Assembly: GCF_024868665.1 (NCBI RefSeq)
Contig: NC_079901.1
Span: 4,953,912-5,017,911, forward strand
DNA length: 64,000 nt
Direction: 5' to 3'
Origin: Triplophysa rosa
Taxonomy: Eukaryota > Chordata > Actinopteri > Cypriniformes > Nemacheilidae
Positions 61,850 to 64,000 of this stretch are shown piece by piece. Position numbers and translations under genes: made by a program. Under the pieces are notes generated by a model. The model ran no database searches. It worked only from the letters and a program-made list of their open reading frames with translations, and was not told the origin of the DNA. The stretch's first letter is position 1. Each line of letters starts with the position of its first letter.

Positions 61850-63425
61850 GTAAGTAAACGTGAAGAGGATTCAGTCAAATCTCTGCATTCTGTCACATTT
61901 CAGCTTTCCGCTCCATAACTGTATTTACAGGGACTGGTAAATCACGTCGACAAGAAACCAGACCGAATAAAAGACGATTTATGAATTAAACCTAATGTAG
62001 GATCGCTGACGAATGTGATGTGTACCTCAGTTTCTGTCCGATTGTATTGTAATATGATTTAAATCTCTGTTGCTGTTCACTTATTCATAAAGGCCTTCTC
62101 CATGCGTTTAGAGGTTTTATAATGAAATCCAAAAAAATAACAGCTTGATTTAGTGACCTGACAGATGAGCAAAAGCATATGTTTTGACATACGATCTACT
62201 TTTCGTTGTTTTGCACTGGATTAAGATGTACTGTGTTAATTAGCTGTTAGCATGTGAAGCTAACTGTATGTGAACAGTGTTTTTATTTTTTAAAACGCAT
62301 ATACAGATAATGTATCTCATAACCACTGTAGACGCAACAGAAGAATAAGACTAGAATTGGCTGGAATTGTTTAACACGGTGTCATTTTAAATAAGCACAT
62401 TTTATAAAACAGCATCATCATGGCAACATTGTTGCCATTCCTATCAGTTATGTTTAAAACATAATTTCCAGTGTTTCTGTACAGTTTATGGTAAGAAAGA
62501 AATCAAGTTGTGATCAAAAATGTCTGATTTATCAAATAATTGAAATGTAAAGTTTGAATTATAGTTTAAACGTTTGATTTGTCATTTGAGTTAATTTTTT
62601 TTTCATTTGAGTACTTGATTTATAATTTCGGTATTTGGTCATTATTTATCATTTGAATCATGGAAAACACTCAGCCCTTGACAGATTTAATGTTTAAAGA
62701 GTTGGTTGTCTGTTTTCTAAGGATGATGAGAATAAGATTTTTCAAGAAAAACTAGAGGAAGCCAAACTGAAGGCCAAATACCCTCACCTGGGCAATAAGC
62801 CTGGAGGATCAGATTTGCTCAGGAAGAGACTACAGAAGGGGGTGAGACTGTTACTTCATTCATATGTTGCTTATTCTTGCAATGAAACTGTTATGAGAAG
62901 AATGCCTTTAGTGGTAAGACTGGCACAGATTTAAATAGGCATATTTGACATTTGTGAATTCAAGTTTAGCACTCGTATATTTACAAGGTGTGTAACATTG
63001 ATCAGACAAATGCGACACATAATGAGCACACGCACAACCGCCACTTCAGCAAATGATTTAATTCTGGCAATTTGAAACAGGCGACACAGTTGCTTAAATT
63101 TTGTTTTGTTTCTCCTTCTATTGGCATGAGCGTGCATAAACATTTACAGTGTACATCTAAAGGTTTCTTACTTTCTCTGTACTGTAGAACAGAATGACAG
63201 AGAATAACTGTGCCATAATTCACCCGTGCTGACACGTTCTTCTTTTTCCCCCAGCCAAAGTACTTTGACTCGGGTGACTACAACATGGCAAAGGCTAAAA
63301 TCAAGAACAAGCAGATTCCTGCGGCACAGACAGAGAAGGCTGAGATCACCGGAGACCACATCCCAACCCCTCAGGACCTGCCGCAGAGGAAACCCTCTCT
63401 GGTGGCCAGCAAACTGGCCGGCTGA
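61805..63425 (+). CDS. arpp19: Arpp19, cAMP-regulated phosphoprotein 19 (endosulfine family), three exons
   Basis: Exons 61805-61849, 62722-62841 and 63255-63425 give 111 residues; human ARPP19 has 112. The protein is a small disordered cytoplasmic inhibitor of PP2A-B55; Greatwall kinase phosphorylates the Ser in FDSGDY, after which the protein blocks the phosphatase and allows mitotic entry. Here the motif is [15 protein letters not shown] with Ser61. The PKA site RKPS is present at Ser103 near the C-terminus, which ends LVASKLAG as in ARPP19; endosulfine proper has a longer tail. The N-terminus [15 protein letters not shown] is lineage-specific. All junctions are in phase (AAA|GTAAGT; TTCTAAG; GGG|GTGAGA; CCCCCAG). 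Confidence 0.96.
61850..62721 (+). other. arpp19 intron 1
   Basis: 0.87 kb of AT-rich intron with no recognised feature besides splice sites. Confidence 0.8.
62722..62841 (+). CDS. arpp19: arpp19 coding exon 2
   Basis: 40 codons from [15 protein letters not shown] to [13 protein letters not shown]; the KYPHLG and KPGGSD motifs are family signatures. Confidence 0.95.
63255..63425 (+). CDS. arpp19: arpp19 coding exon 3
   Basis: 56 codons plus TGA from [10 protein letters not shown] through [18 protein letters not shown] to SKLAG. It holds both regulated serines. Confidence 0.96.
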   Translation, partial: PKYFDSGDYNMAKAKIKNKQIPAAQTEKAEITGDHIPTPQDLPQRKPSLVASKLAG

Positions 63426-64000
63426 TACCTGCTGCTTTCCTTCACTCCACACTCCCACTTCCTGTTTCTTCATCTACGTTTATCTCTGATCCTGCATTCC
63501 TGCCCTCATCCTTTCTCATTTCCTGTCCTCTGAAAATACACTGAATATTCAAGGGGTTGCAGTTGTTACAGAGCTGTATGAACTGAAGCGGCACTGTGAG
63601 ATGGGTTGGGTCGTGGCTCTGAAGAGGGTGAAGTTCTCAAAGGTTTCGTGATATTTTAATGTGTAGTAGTATGTAGTTGAAAGTGTACATATTTGATTGA
63701 GGGCAAACAGCATTTTACATTTGTTTTACATTTTAATTTCAGCCATTCCTGAACTACCCACTGCTTAAAGAGATGCATATAAACGTGTCAGCATTTATTC
63801 ACCCTCATGTTGTTTCAAACCGCTTTGACTTCTTTTCTTCTGTGAAAAACAAAACGAGAAGTTTGCAGAATGTCCTGGGTGCTCTTTGTCCAACAAATAA
63901 TTAAATGGACACTGTTGCTGTTAAGGTTAAAAAAGGGCAAAAAAAAAGACCATAAATGTAGTCGATATGATTTATATACCTGTATATTATAAGTCTTCTA
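63426..64000 (+). other. arpp19: arpp19 3' UTR (runs past the window end)
   Basis: Non-coding after the stop. 63785-63895 resembles a TTAA-type foldback fragment (ATTTATTCACCCTCATGTTG, TTTCAAACCG) within the UTR. No certain polyadenylation signal is seen before the window ends. Confidence 0.5.

Overview
This is a stretch of a ray-finned fish nuclear genome, most likely a cyprinid. The reasons are AT-rich intergenic DNA, spliceosomal genes with GT-AG introns, many teleost-type transposable elements (foldback elements flanked by TTAA, hAT, Tc1/mariner, CR1/L2-like LINE, tRNA-derived SINE), and three vertebrate genes, onecut1, atosa (fam214a) and arpp19, all on the plus strand in the same relative order as around human ONECUT1-FAM214A-ARPP19. 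The species call is inference; the gene identities rest on clear protein similarity.

Layout. 1-4260: AT-rich DNA upstream of onecut1 with a few more complex islands that could be regulatory. 4260-12785: onecut1 (GC-rich promoter and 5' UTR, exon 1 with polyhistidine and most of the CUT domain, a 3.3 kb intron with a 156 bp CT microsatellite, exon 2 with the homeodomain, and a probable 3.5 kb 3' UTR ending at an AATAAA/GU-rich site). 12790-26390: intergenic DNA dominated by transposons. The most striking is a 6.19 kb structure with two equal 1380 bp inverted arms flanked by ATTTAA direct repeats; its interior holds a broken LINE that is itself interrupted by a DNA element. A TTAA-flanked foldback element follows, split by about 2.8 kb of other insertions including a probable solo LTR.

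26400-57990: atosa, 12 coding exons, 1030 codons, every junction checked for reading phase. Its first intron is 22.3 kb and carries hAT elements (one with a perfect 8 bp target duplication), several TTAA foldback elements and a 1.4 kb TTAA-flanked element carrying a THAP zinc-finger exon. A SINE and a compound GT repeat lie in intron 11.

57990-61250: more nested mobile DNA, including an apparently intact Tc1/mariner element with a 346-residue DD36E transposase, perfect 29 bp inverted repeats and TA duplications. 61600-64000: arpp19, three coding exons, 111 codons, with the Greatwall-site motif FDSGDY and the C-terminal PKA site; its 3' UTR runs off the window.

The three host genes do not form an operon or a known common pathway: onecut1 is a developmental transcription factor, atosa a conserved nuclear-factor-like protein, and arpp19 a PP2A-B55 inhibitor that supports mitotic entry. 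No CRISPR, rRNA or functional tRNA genes were seen. The most unusual content is in the mobile elements: the giant-TIR structure, the THAP-exon element and the intact DD36E transposon.
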